Notes: generated by a model from the sequence alone, not told the origin. Shown: positions 33,808 to 46,372, numbered from the stretch's first letter. The stretch is 64,000 nucleotides of DNA from Dissophora ornata (GCA_025201705.1 MU616583.1:1-64000), one strand, 5' to 3'. Program-made: numbers and translations.

Positions 33808-34707
33808 AGTCTGTTCCGAGGGAAGGATCTGTCGGGCGAATATCAACAAGCGGCGATCGCACCCGGAACACACCGCCTCTATTTGTTCTCCCTTTTGCAT
33901 CATCATCTCTTGTGTGTTCATTTTCAGCAATTTCATTTTTCTCTGTTGATTTCATATCTGTGGCCAGCCCCCTGTTTCCGTTTTTCATAAATCGTCCATT
34001 TGCTTGACTTGCTTGACCAATCATCACCTGTGCAAGCTTCGTGTGCAAGGAGAGCGTTTTTGTCTCCACTTTTTCTCTCTCGTCCATTGCCGCCGCTTTA
34101 TCTCATATTATCCCTGCCTTCCTTTGCCTGCCTAGACAAGCACGCGTTTGGTCCGCCTCTCTGTTCCTGTCCGTCTGTGTGTGAGCAGAGATATAACCAC
34201 CCAAACAAGACCAACAACCTACTCCCTCCTCCCTCGCGATCATTATCCACTCATCTGCCAATCAGCAAGGTAAGCATTGCGCAATACAGCAGTAGATTGA
34301 TCTACTCGTCATGCCTTTTTTTTCCACACACTCCTATTTCGATTCAACCCAAAGGGCGCTTGGTTCATTCAGCCTTCAATCCCTCTTGCCCATGGTCCAT
34401 GACCCACTGCCGGGTTAACGTTGCTTGACTGGTTCATGGAAACCTCGAGGGGTTAAAAGCAAATGCTCACAATTGACCCTTACCTCAATCCTAGCCACAC
34501 CCTTTCGCTTTTAACCTTCTTCCCCCACCGCCTCCCCACCCCCGCTTTTCTTTTCGCTACAATTATCAACGGTCCACCGTCTTACTCATGCCAATTGCTT
34601 TTTGTCTTTTTTCTCTTTTTCCTTCTTTTTTCTTGTTTGCTCCATCCTCCAATTGAACCCATTTCAACTTGCTGCCCTTCCTTCAATACTATCGTTGCAA
34701 CACCCAT

Positions 34708-37680
34708 ATGAAGATGGTCCCGCGACCCAACACGTCTACGGCAGCCACAACTATCGACCAGATCTCCTTCTCCGTCCACTACCATCCCCTCATATCAACA
34801 GCCCATCCTCGGCCAGGAAGTGGAGGAATGCATCGACCTCGATCTCCTCTTTATACAACTTTTACTGAAACTTACCCGAACCCCCCTTCATCTTGTTCCT
34901 CCAGAAAACCTTCTTCAAGTCCGTCCTCTCCCTGCTCAGCATCGTCCTCTCCGTCATCAGTACCTTCGCCTCGTGACGAATGTACTAAAGCCTTCTCCGA
35001 CCATCAATTATCCTCCAACTCTGCTTATCCTCCCTCGCCTTTGTTTTCGTGCCCAGCCGCCCACACTACCTCAAATCTACAGCCAGATCACAGTCCTCTC
35101 CACGCACGGGATCGCGATTATATCATGAGTGGACCAGACCAGGTCCAGGACCCAGAGGCAGATAATGGCCACGACCACACAGACCATCAGCACCAGAACT
35201 CGCGCCTCAGAATCTCTAGTCTGCTCTGCACGGTCGAAACCGCCGAGCCAGCAAAGTCGGCGCCTTGGGAATCCCCGCGGACGGAGGCTGTCCATCTCGA
35301 GGGCCACTCACAACAGTCTCGATCCTCATCATCGCCACCGCGGTCACCTCAGCGGTCATGGCATACCAGTCGCGATGGGCAGCGCGGTGATTTCGAGCAT
35401 GGTAGACATCAGGAGGTACGGAGGTATCAAACACACCCCATACCTGCTCACTCGGTGGCGCCGAAGAGCCCCGTCCATTCTAGTCCTAGTACTCCTTATG
35501 ACATCCATCACTACCCCAGCACGTCCAGTCCATACCCAATCCATCACGACAGCCCGGTCTACGTCCATACAACATCTGCCAACATCCGCGATCTACGCCG
35601 CCCTTTGGAAGCGAATGAGAGACGGGACTCGGGGCTCGGACGCCGCGATGTAGACGCCCGAGATGCCGGCTACTCTCCCCATAACCGCTCGTACGGTCCT
35701 CCGAGTCGCGACCACTTGTCACGCAACACATCCCGTGAACATGGCTCCCCCTACTCCACGCCGCCAACGGCATCTTCGTCGTCCGTGCAACGCTCTGCAT
35801 CGCTGCATGCGGACCATTACCAGGACGACTGTCACCCGTACGACGCGGACCTGCGGCGATCAAGGACGGAACGCTCCAAGAGTGATTTTGCGCTCCATCA
35901 GCAAAACTATGGACCTTATTTAGACGCATCGCCCCTCTTGGCTTCAGCGCCTTTGTTTCAAACGAGGAAGGCGTCCTTGCCTAGTCCGAGCTATGACCAC
36001 CACCAAAACCACAATCTCCCTCACGGCCAACCCGCACCGCACCCCTCGCAGCAGCATGGCCCGCCCTCTTACTTTCATGACAATGCCTCCCCTACCGCCG
36101 ATCACGGCAGATCTCCATACCCAACAAACCAAGACCCAAGACGATCGATTCAAGGTGACACGAGGCGATCAAGCCAGGGCATCCTCTTGCCGCCACCTGA
36201 GGTAAATCCGTTTGAAAGCTATCACAATGGTCTTCTGTCAAACGACCAACACATGTTTTTGTATGCTAACATTACTATCCGGTCTTGACCATAGTCGTTG
36301 TATTCTTCTGCCGAGACTCGAAAGCCAGCTCGGATCTACGGGCTTGATGCCGCAGATGTCCCTGCCAGACCACCACTCGCTCCCTCTGCCTCGTATGGCG
36401 CAAAGCCTCTGCAGGATATTCCTGATGAGTCCGAGACCGAATACTCGCGAAGAACATCCATGCAGCACTCAGATTCAGGATACCATCAATCCCGGGAACC
36501 AACCCCACGCTACAACCACTATTCTTATGAACACCGCCCATCGACATCCTCTCATGCAGACCCCGATGGTGGCCATCCCCGTTACCAAGGAAGTGCTGCA
36601 GACCGTCCACAGTACAGCTATCGCCCACAGTCGCCTTATTCGCAACCTCGCCCTGAGCCTCGTCCTTACTCGCCCGGGAACGATATCCAGCCACCCAGTT
36701 GGTATCACCAGTACGCTCACGCTGTCCCTTACAAACCCACTCAACCTCCCCGTTCGTCATTCTCTCATGGAGACCCTCATGCCTACGCGTCGTCCTCCAG
36801 GAGAGGGTCAGAGTATGGATCTATGCGAAATGCGCAGCCTCAACAGCAACAGCAGGGACGCTCTTCGGACCAGTATCCAAGCAGATCGTCATCATTCTCT
36901 GCGGGGACTCCTGCCGCGGCGCATGGAGTCGACTATAGTCACCATGGTCAGTCAAGCAAGCCTGCAGTAGTATCGGCCAAGTCAAGATTGTCGACCAGTC
37001 ATTCGGTCCATCCATTCGATATCCCAGCCGACCCGCCAACTTCGCCATCCTCTGCAAAGGCAGGAGGCAAGCGTGATCGGGGCCAAGACGATGATCCGTT
37101 TGTGGCAGAGGATGGCGTTAAAGCCAAACGCAAGCGAGCCAACATAGAACAACTCTCGATCTTGAATGCAGCCTTTGAGCGCTCCTATTTCCCTTCAACC
37201 GAAGAACGATTGCGGTTGTCAAAGCAGACAAAGATGTGTCCTCGAACGGTCCAGATCTGGTTCCAGAACAAGCGACAAAGTGTAAAGGCGAGAACGGATG
37301 CCATGGATGCAGCCGTTGCTGCTGTTGGCAGTGGTCGTCGTCGCGGTTCCCAGGCGCTGTCTCAGGCTCAGGATCGAAGCCGAGAGCAGGCGGAGGAGAA
37401 ACCATCCCGCAAACGATCTAACGAAGAGATGGATGGCGAGCACTCCCGTCAGCAACAACAACCGTCTCAGCAGCTGCATCAACAACAGCAGCCACACCGA
37501 CGATCGCCTCTTGGGCTGGGTGTCCAACGTCAAAGTGAAAAGCGACGCAGTTCGGGTCCGTTGACGCCCTCGGACGCGGTGATGGCCTCGCTTCATATCC
37601 AGTTCGATGCTCGCGATGTCGATTACTTTTCTCGGAAGCGCAGAGCTACCATTGCACACATGGAGCAGCGCGATCACTGA
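34708..37680 (+). CDS. Homeodomain transcription factor
   Basis: A nuclear DNA-binding regulator. Exons are 34708-36201 and 36295-37680 (intron 93 nt, GTAAAT...CATAG with branch TGCTAAC), 959 aa. The frame is open further upstream, but the ATG at 34708 is the first in frame; alternative starts a few codons later are possible. Residues 1-770 are long, disordered and rich in Ser, Pro, His, Tyr, Gln and Arg. The homeodomain lies at about 774-833: basic arm KAKRKRANIEQL, helix 1 with LNAAFERSYFP, helix 2 RLRLSKQTKM, and recognition helix RTVQIWFQNKRQSVK with the invariant W, F, N and R. A basic segment and a Gln-rich stretch (about 875-895) follow. The domain is of the typical fungal single-homeobox type; target genes cannot be inferred. 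Its position after a 5.6-kb gene-poor region fits a heavily regulated gene. Confidence 0.92.
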
Positions 37681-38707
37681 AAGATCGACGACATACTTCT
37701 CCTTCCGCTCTTTCTCGTTTCTGTCATTCCTTTTGAACGATATATATGTTTTACTTTTATTTCATGAATCTACGACAATTGCTCCCTTGTACCATAATCG
37801 GGTTTTATTTGAGAAATACGAAATAGCCCAAAAATAACATGACTTCATTCCTTTATCCCGAAACGAGGACAATGGGCGCGAAAATTCGCTGATTGGCCAA
37901 TACACTGTAGACTGGTGTATCCTAGCTTTCTGATCCAAGATGCCGAAATGCAAAGCTGTAGCTCTGCGTCTGACCTTGTTTTGCTGAATTTCCATCCCTT
38001 GTCGCTCCTGTTTATTGTTTATTCTGTTTATTCATAATTATCGATCGTCAACAACACCCGCCGGGCTTCGCATATTCATTGACATCATCATCTACATGGG
38101 CGTGTTCAAACAGAACAGCGTCGACGAATACTAGTCAACCAATCCCAAAATATCCTCAACACTGTATTACCCATTATATGACCCTCTTTCGCTTCCAGCA
38201 ACTGAAGCGTTACCTTCATGTATCCAACCCCAACGAGCCTGAGCAACATTGGTTCTCCAAGCTAGAGCCCCTGTCGTCCAAACTAGCTGCCGATTTTTCC
38301 CGTTATTTTGTCCCTTCCACCAACGTCTCTGTCGATGAGATGATCGTGAGAGAGGCTAGTTTTGCTCTGCTGGCAAGTGTTGTTGCAATAGTAATTAAAG
38401 TTAGTACGAGAGGAACACTTTATTCGTATAATTGGTATTTGGGCTTGCCTGTGCAGGCAATGATCATCCGTTGGATTATGGCTGACGCCTCGGAGTCAGA
38501 ATCCGTGCGAGAAACGCCACGATTGCCGCCTTTTCCGAATACTAAAGTTTAAAAAAACTGAGCGCGCGTGGGATGCGACCACAGTGGCTTGCATGGAACA
38601 CAGAGGGGCAGCGAAGCAGTCAACGTTTTATTTCCAAAACGCGCATCACTGCATCCCTGCATCTCATTCAAAGGACCCATTACAGACTGGGCACCACCAT
38701 CACAGTA
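37681..38707. other. Intergenic region homeobox / GCP3
   Basis: Contains the piggyBac relic (38040-38380) and the presumed GCP3 promoter. Nothing else was recognised. Confidence 0.5.
38040..38380 (+). pseudogene. PiggyBac-type transposase relic
   Basis: Two frame-shifted pieces of a piggyBac (DDE_Tnp_1_7) transposase. In one frame, 38066-38131 reads RIFIDIIIYMGVFKQNSVDEY and then TAG where the family normally has Trp. In a second frame, from about 38154 to 38350, the sequence reads FRFQQLKRYLHVSNP, WFSKLEPLSSKL and FVPSTNVSVDEMI, which is the characteristic family block including the first catalytic-region Asp (VDEM). The rest of the catalytic domain and the C-terminal zinc finger are missing, and no terminal repeats were found. 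It sits between the homeobox and GCP3 genes and is an old, immobile fragment. Confidence 0.8.
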
Positions 38708-41700
38708 ATGGACAATTCAGACCATGTCTCGCAGGCCACCGAGGCGCTTGTCAGACTGCTGCTGGCGCAGGATGCACACTCGAGCGGAGACCTTATGGAC
38801 GTGGACCAGGACGTGGACCAGGATGCGGCAGACGCTAGCCACGAGACGAGGATAAAGGCTACCCAGGAATACTGCCTTCGGATTCTTGGAAGGTACTACA
38901 TAGCCTCGTATGCAAGAAATGTCAGACATACAGTGCGGGGAAGAGGAAATGCTCAGGCATTTTCGTCGATGGCGTCGAAAAGCGGATTCTCGACATAACA
39001 TCTGTATCTCCCACTCGGGGTCAGTCGCATGGCTCCTTCACTAGTTTCGGACGATGTACATATCTCGGATCTAATTAAGAAGAAGCGTGAGTGATGGATA
39101 CTATCATTGACAGTTAACAATATACCGCCGTAGGGAGTGTCAAGGAAAAGTCAGTTGACACTCAAATCATACATCAATCTTAATAGTCATGCGCGAAGAT
39201 CCCTCAGCTGCAAAAGCCATTCGGTTCTCTCACCTCTATACCAAGCTGTCAGCCTGTGTATGTATCCACTCTATGGCATACAGGGTCATTATGGCAATAT
39301 GTGGAGGAGAAATGACAGAGTTCTGAGTCTTACTGGATCTTTTAATTGGACCTAGTCTGTGTTGACCAAGAAATGGTCCATCCTGTACTTTCTTCTTGCT
39401 GTCAGTGATCAAACAACCGCCGCAGCGCTGGACAGTCGCTCCAGCAACCAGCCACTCTCATTTTTGGGACTTCATAATCTGGACACGACGCGGGCGCGGA
39501 AACGGACCAGCACGGAGCAGTCAGGCACGACAATGGCGGCACATTCACGGCATGGATATACACATATACCCTCACAGCTCAGGACGACAGCCTACGCGGA
39601 CTTGTTGAATGACCAGAACAAGTCTGGTCAGCCAGAGGTGGAAGAGTCCGCCTTACTTCGAGATTTGATCTTTGTCTTTCAGGGAATCGACGGCAAGATG
39701 ATAAAGTTTGGTGCGGAATCAGGGACCTGCTCCATCGATCCGTCTGTAAGCAAGGAAACAACATGTCCACTCACTCAGTAAGGCTGTGAAGGCTATGAAC
39801 CACTTCTAATCGCGCTCAACTTGCTCCCTTGATTACAGGTCAATATCTCCAACTCTACTAGGAGTCTTGTTAGTCGACTTACAGAGCTGGGATGGCTATA
39901 CAAAAATATCAACACATATGTCCAAACGACACTTAAAGATGGGGCAGCTGGACTTGTGGGCCAGGTAAACATCTTGATCTTACGAAACTATCACGAAGGA
40001 GCTCTTCAACCTGAGGACTTGCAACTGATGCACTGATGCGCACGTGATCTTGAATTGCCCCCTAGAGCTTTTGCTCAGCATTACAGCACGAACTTGTGGA
40101 TTATTTCCGGCTCATAGCAGTGCTGGAGGCTCATATTGCAAAAGGCGCAGATGTAGACGGATCAAAGGGACTATCTTTGAAGCGACTCCTCGTATGGACA
40201 CAGGAATCACTACAACGACTGCGACTAATGTCTGTCTTGGTGGAGTGCTGTCATGGTAAGTCCATACATGCCTCCGCTGCAATGCATATGCGTATAATGC
40301 TAGTACTGCTGCATCCTTCAGATCAAGACTGAAAGTCAAGACTATATGTTATGTAACACAGATCTCCAAGGAGGCGCGCTCGTATCGATGGTCCATGACT
40401 ACACTCAGCATGGGGACCCACTTATCCAGAAATTTATTCATCATATGCTTGAGAGGATCTCGTCGCCGTTTTATGTCATGATGCAACGATGGATCTACGA
40501 GGGCGAGTTGGAAGACCCTAGGACAGAGTTTTTTATAGCTTATGATCCCGATGTCGAGGAGGAGGATATGTGGCAGCGAAAATATTTCATTCGCGAAGAG
40601 ATGCTACCTGCCTTCATCGGTATGCCTCTGGCAAAGAAGGTAAAAAAAAAAAGGAGACGATGCCTACGAGAATAGCCATTCCAAAGAGCTGTCAGAAGCC
40701 GCTTTGTCACGCATCGTTTGATAGTCTGATTGCTCTTTTTTTTCTTTTTTTTTTTTTTTTTTNNNNNNNNNNTTTTTTTGTGTACACTATGTTCTTGCGT
40801 GGATTAAATTCCAAATAGATCCTTTCCATTGGCAAATCACTCAATTTCCTGCGGCACAAATGCGACGATGCGGACGGGCTCTTACAAAGCCACGGTGTGG
40901 GAAAGTGTAAGTTGTCGTCCCGTTCCATTGCCGACTTTAAATATTTATTGCTATGCGCTTGGTGTTGTTTTGCAATTTCGTTGGCTATGAGTCCAGCGTC
41001 TCCAAAGCGTGCGACCGGGCTCGCAGTTTTCTACCCCCGCCTCCGTCTGTTTACTTTAAGACGCTAACAATAATATTTTTAATAGGTTTAAAATATGGTG
41101 ATATTGCCGAATTGGAGGGATCAATTGACGCCGCCTATGTTGGTACCAGTCGGCGCCTACTTCACTTGCTGGTAACCAAGTTTAAACTGGTAGATCATCT
41201 CACGGCTATCAAGAGATATATCCTGCTCGGCCAGGGCGACTTTATTCAACATCTCATGGAATCACTAGGGTGAGAAAACGAATCCATTGTTGCGCGTCAT
41301 TCATGCGACAATGATACGGATGAGAGGCACCCCTAGTTTTCCGAGACTAATCTACTATGCCATTTTTTTTCACGCCCTTCTTTTCTCTCCATTAGGTCGA
41401 ATCTCTCGCAGCCGGCAAACACATTGTTTCGGCATAATCTCACTGGAACCTTGGAGACTGCCATCAGGAGCTCGAATGCACAGTACGACGACCCCGATGT
41501 TCTGCGACGTCTAGACGTCCGCTTGCTGGAAATTTCGACGGGAGACAGTGGTTGGGACGTGTTCTCGCTCGATTACCATGTCGACTCGCCCATCAACACG
41601 ATCCTTACACCAGTAGCCATGCACCAGTACCTGAAGATGTTCAACTTCTTATGGCGACTTAAAAGGGTCGAGTATGCGCTTTCGTCTGCGTGGAGACGCC

Positions 41701-42645
41701 AGACGACCAGTGCAAGAGCGATCCGACCCATCCTCGGTAATACCGCATTCTTTATTTGCTATTCTGGTTTATGAACTCGGGATATTTGTGAAGCTGCCAT
41801 ATTTGCTCTTTCCGCAATCAGATGTGGCAAAAATCTTCGAGATAGTGCAAAGTGGGCGGAGATGATTTTTTATTACCGTCCCTACTCAACTTGGGCACAA
41901 AGGCTGAACAGTGGGAGGAAAACGAAAGTACTAATGTTGGTATACATTCCCGCGTTACTGCTTTTGTTTGTTCGTCTGTATCTGTCCATGGCCCTGGTGA
42001 TAATCTATAGAACTCGTGCCAGAATTGCACCACTGCCGAATCGTCTGTAGTGAGATGATCCATTTTGTCTACCAGCTCCAGTATTACATCCTGTTCGAGG
42101 TCCTCGAATGCTCTTGGGATGAACTTTTGAAGGCTATCGAAAACAACACCACAGATCTCGACTCTTTGATCGAGGCCCACACTAAGTACCTACGTGATGT
42201 CACTTCAAAGGGCCTCTTGGCAGCCTCGCACGACGCGAACATGATGCCGCGGTTGCTGGAACTCCTAGCGACAATCCTTGATTATAAGGTTGCTCAGGAC
42301 AACCTTTACAACTATGCGTTGGCCGAAATTGAACGACGAGAGCGACTTGCTCAGACTGCGGACCGGAGGACGCGTCATGGACAATGGGGTCTCACAGATC
42401 AGGACGAGACCCTGGACAAAATCCCGGACGAGCAGTTTGAGGAGTTGGTTCCGGGTTTGCTGAGAACTTTGAACGGGTTCTCAATGCAGTTTAAACGCGA
42501 GCTCTCGGATCTTTTGATTACACTCTCGGCTGACGGAGACTCGGACCTGAGGTTCCTGAGCTTCCGCTTGGACTTTAATGAGTTCTACATGGGATCCCTG
42601 AAAGCCTCCACCGCTGGCGGCAAGAAACCAGCGGCACCTCGATAG
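38708..42645 (+). CDS. Gamma-tubulin complex component 3 (GCP3/Spc98/Alp6)
   Basis: GCP3 pairs with GCP2 and gamma-tubulin in the microtubule-nucleating complex at the spindle pole body. Eleven exons: 38708-38892, 39025-39086, 39187-39257, 39356-39745, 39839-39964, 40066-40255, 40362-40639, 40819-40906, 41086-41269, 41396-41736 and 42011-42645. All phases close, giving 849 aa, normal for the family. Small exons 2 and 3 were found from the GCP3 N-terminal pattern (ILGSRMAPSLVSDD; IKKKLMRED; FSHLYTKL). Strong family blocks: LLRDLIFVFQGIDGK, LVGQSFCSALQHEL, LLLGQGDFIQHLME, TLFRHNLTGTLETA, RLDVRLLEIS, GWDVFSLDYHVDSP, YYILFEVLECSWDEL and LRFLSFRLDFNEFY. These match GCP3 better than GCP2. Ten Ns (40763-40772) interrupt the poly(T) part of intron 7, so coding sequence is unaffected. 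Confidence 0.96.
40763..40772. other. Assembly gap (10 Ns)
   Basis: A run of ten Ns sits inside a poly(T) tract in GCP3 intron 7. It probably marks an unresolved homopolymer length. Confidence 0.98.
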
Positions 42646-43316
42646 AGGAAGGCGTGAAGACACTATCCTTCGGCAATTCTCACGGGGTTGCTGATGGTGA
42701 AGGAGCGTAGTAAAAAACCCCCCAGAGGATTGAGGAGCCATGATTAGCGTACTTCAGCGTTGTACCATAATACAATTTTAATATTCTAAAATATATTGCC
42801 TGCACCTTTGCTGCATGCCCCTTCTCTTGGCGTTGATTGTATGTGCAACAACTCATCCACTGGAACTCAGTTTAATCCTATTCAACTATTTGTCTACTCA
42901 ATTGTAGAAAGGTTAGAATGGTGTGCGACCATTAGGATACAGGAGAGCAGGTCTCCTAGGGGAGGCGTTTGTCTACGCACAACTACATCGCGCCCTGCCC
43001 AGACTACAAGTGTGCTGAGTAGCGAATTCACAACCCGCGACCTGCGAGCGAGGGGTTTTTTTAGGCTCCGTAGACTATTAGTAGTATAGGCCGAGAGTGA
43101 TACTCCTACGGCCAACTCGCAGCTTTCTAGGGGCATGCTTATAAAAATTTGCATCGCGACTCTTTTGTTCTCATTCCCCTTTTCCCCCAGTCTCCACTCA
43201 TCTTTTTTTTTTTTTGCTCATTACGTCATTTCAAGAATGCATTAAAGCTGTGAACACGTTTTCTCTCGGCTCTGGCCCAAGGCGTTGCCACCTCAAGAAT
43301 TGTGAGGTCGCCCTCT
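42646..43316. other. Intergenic region GCP3 / CoA-transferase
   Basis: No gene seen. A poly(T) run near 43205 and pyrimidine-rich DNA precede the CoA-transferase start. Confidence 0.5.
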
Positions 43317-45177
43317 ATGCTACACTCTCTGGCAACTTTCCCTGCACACGCGTCACAAGGCGCGTTTCGATGGTCTCAGTCTATGCCAGCCGTCACGCGT
43401 ACCTTTTCTGTCTACGCGCAGACAATGGACCTGACACGCGAAACAGGGTTTACGATCGAATCCTTGCTCTCTAAGGGTAAGTATGACGAAAGAAAGCCAA
43501 CCGGTAACAACGACATAGAGCCAGGTCCCTTGCACGGTATTCGTGTCCTTGACTTGACACGCATCCTCGGTAAGTCGCATGCAAAACTGGACTATTGAAC
43601 GACATACTAGACTATCGTTATTTTTTTTCAGGGGTCACCGAGGATTATTCACATGGCGTATGCGTTCTCTTTGATGGCCATAGCTGGACCCTATAGCACA
43701 CAGTTACTTGGAGACCTAGGGTAAGTCTACGGAGAAGACCGAGAGAATGAAAACTCGAGGCACATCATACAGTTGAGTTACCCACACCGCCTTCTCACAC
43801 TTATGCCACCTGGTCACGAACTTGATAAACTAAAAACAAATGATAGAGCTGAGGTTATCAAGGTCGAGAACCCCAACGGCGGAGACGACACCCGCGCCTG
43901 AGGCCCTCCATTTGCCGCGAATCTAGATGGATCTGAGATGGAGAGCGCCTACTTTCTGAGCGTCAACAGGAACAAAAAATCAATCACGGTCAACATCCGT
44001 TCGGAGGCTGGCAAGCGATTAATTCATGAACTGGTCCAAAAGGTCGATGTCTTTGTAGAGAACTATGTGCCTGGAAAGTTAGCAGAGATGGGACTTGGGT
44101 ACGAGCAACTGAGTGCATTGAACCCTAGGTTGGTCTATGCCTCCATCACAGGTAAATATATAACGTGCTCGTGTGTTCCACAGGTAATATAGGCAGTTAT
44201 GCTACCTCTTTGCGTTTCTTTTGACACTCCTCGCCTTTCTACGCGATGCTCGCCTTTTTCCTTTTTCGTAAAGGATACGGACAGACAGGGCCATACGCAT
44301 CAAGACCTGGCTACGATGTGATGATTGAAGCCGAGGCTGGGCTGATGTACATCACTGGCGAAGAACATGGTCCTCCTGTCAAGGTCGGAGTCGCCGTTAC
44401 AGGTAAACGCTCAGTCACTTCATCTCTCCTTTGAAGAGTATACCGCCCTGAAGATCCATCATGCCATGATCTGACTTTCTCTTCTCTGTTAGACCTCACG
44501 ACGGAACTGTACGCCCATTCCGCAATCCTGGCCACTCTGTTTGCCCGAAACCGGACTGGTCGCGTCAGCATGTCGACTGCTCCCTCCTCGAATCTCAAGT
44601 TGCAACCCTAGCCAACATCGGATCCTCATACCTTATCGCCGGCAAGGAAGCCTCGCGTATGGGGACAGCCCACCCTTCCATCGTCCCTTATCAAGTTCTC
44701 CAGACACGCGATTCGCATATCATGATCGGTGCCGGTAACGACGGGCAGTTTCGCACATTGTGCAAGGTCTTGCGGCTAGACTCGTTAGCGGACAATCCGC
44801 TCTACAAGACAAACCGTGACCGTGTCGCCAACCGCCAGGACCTAATCCAGATCATGACCAACCGTCTGAAATCCGAAAACAACCAGTTCTGGCTCCGAGC
44901 TCTGGAAGGAAAGGGAGTACCGTTTGCACCGATTAATAACATTGGACAGACGTTTGGACATCCACAGGTGTTGGCAAGAAGCATGGTACAGGAGATTAGG
45001 CATCCAAAAGCGGGCAAGATTAAGGTGGCCGGAACACCCGTCAAGTGCTCACATACTAAACCTAGCATTAGAACGCCACCACCCCTGTTGGGAGAACATA
45101 CTGACGAGGTGCTGAAGAGCATTCTGGGATATGATTCCAGTAGGATCCAGAATTTGAATGAGACCAAGGCCATTTAG
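43317..45177 (+). pseudogene. Class III (CaiB/BaiF) CoA-transferase, SUGCT-like, broken by TGA and frameshift
   Basis: The intact ancestor would be a mitochondrial family III CoA-transferase like human SUGCT (succinyl-CoA:glutarate CoA-transferase). Exons are 43317-43569, 43684-43720, 43847-44151, 44274-44402 and 44493-45177, with good splice sites and consistent phases. The N-terminus is basic and Ser/Ala-rich, like a mitochondrial presequence. Family blocks are well kept: [106 protein letters not shown]. Two lesions break it. A TGA (43899-43901) stands where the family has Trp in DTRxWGPPF. One base is missing near 44564, where TGRGQHVDCSLL is expected but only GT remains between CGC and CAG. 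Everything else is near-perfect, so this is either a very young pseudogene or a gene hit by two sequencing errors. Confidence 0.85.
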
Positions 45178-46372
45178 ACAGAGCGCAGTAACCAGGAGTC
45201 GTTCAAACATAGACCAACATATCTATATCGTAACTGAGAAACTGGGCCTATACAGGGTGTCCGCTATCGTGACTTTAATCAGAACTCACTCCGCGCCTTT
45301 GCGGTATGAGAGTGCCCATCGGCAGTGTTCACCTCGATGGGAGGTTTCAACTGGGTTTTGTGGTCTCAATATCCTAGCCAGTCCCACAGATGACACGCGT
45401 GGGTGCAGGGTCAGACCAACGTGCCAGTCGAGCAACTTCTCCGAGCAGAAAATTCGTTCAGTTCGCGCTCCTCTCGGGCCCTTGTGTAAGCGTATGCACC
45501 ACCGTTCCATAACTGCATTACCACTGCAGTGATATTTCTTTCGGCTTTGTTCCAATTCACCTCCATTCGCAGCTCGCAGTCGATGTTCTTGCTGTCGTTG
45601 CAGTCGACATTTTGTACTCAACATTTGTTACTACGCTTTTGTCCTGCTATCCCTCTCTCTCTTTCTGCCCGTCTTTCCCGCATGCGGTGCCTCTCTTGCC
45701 CAGCCTTTGCTTGTTTTTCTTCCAACAGCAAGCTGTTTTGATTGATTGAAGGTAGACAAAGAAATAAAGAACCAACAAGTCCTTTTCACAAGGCTAAACG
45801 TATGTGTCAATGGTCCTCAGGAAAGCACCCAGGCCATCTCGGCAAGTTGGCGCAGAGACCCGAGAAGGCGAGCAGAATTTTTTTACAGCTCAGGTCGCCA
45901 TGAATAATTATCTAAAAGCCAACTATCTATATCTTCAGCAAGAATGCCTCTCAGGTGACGGATGCTCGACTTTCTCGATGAGTGAAAGAAAGATTGGTGG
46001 CGTGGATAGGTTGGCCCCGATTGGACAACTGAGTGGGCTACGGAGAAACTGACCCAGGTCAATTTATATTTGACCCAGACAAAAGAGTTTATGTCGCCCT
46101 GCCTCGGGAAATGAAAATTGCGCATTTCCTTATTTCGCGCGGCAATTTTTCGTTCAGGGTAAGTCGAATCCCAGGCTTATTCTCTTTCACATCCTCGCTA
46201 TTGTATATAATACTCAACAACGTTCAGGACTCTTGGATATACAAATGGGTGATAATGCTGACCAGCAGCAAACCATATTGTGTTTATTTATACGAGTGTT
46301 TTTTTTTCGGACGCCTTTAAGACAGAAAGCGCTTTCCTAAATCAAAGGGCGACTGATATTTCGATTATATCT
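45178..46372. other. Region between the CoA-transferase and LPMO-like copy A
   Basis: Apart from the LPMO relic no gene is supported. A long minus-strand open frame across 45286-45624 owes its only recognisable part to the relic. Confidence 0.5.
45247..45423 (-). pseudogene. Relic of an LPMO-like gene
   Basis: On the minus strand the segment begins HVGLTLHPR, matching the mature N-terminus of the three intact neighbours (HVGLLRPCAR, HVGLQSPCPR). After a contracted middle it continues SHRGEHCRWALSY, matching their SHGGGHCQWALSY, and then meets a TGA. The signal peptide and C-terminal half are missing. It is a decayed fourth copy located 0.95 kb beyond the 3' end of the next copy, in the same orientation. 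Confidence 0.75.

Larger units (their letters stand above)
29143..34707. other. Long gene-poor region upstream of the homeobox gene
   Basis: This is the longest stretch without a solid gene (5.6 kb). It contains several poly(T) runs of 15 or more, a (TG)n microsatellite, a small open frame at 31006-31164, a minisatellite at 33764-33807, and from about 33180 strongly pyrimidine-rich plus-strand sequence resembling a very long 5' leader. A consensus donor (AAG then GTAAGC) at about 34269 suggests a leader intron. A 200-codon frame at 32041-32643 has no family features and is not accepted as a gene. Confidence 0.5.

Noticed and set aside
41759..41870. Possible extra exon in GCP3 intron 10
   Set aside because: Joining 41736 directly to 42011 gives the same residue spacing as the human protein, so no exon is needed.
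42880..43100. Possible transposon fragment before the CoA-transferase
   Set aside because: No terminal repeats or coding similarity recognised on either strand.
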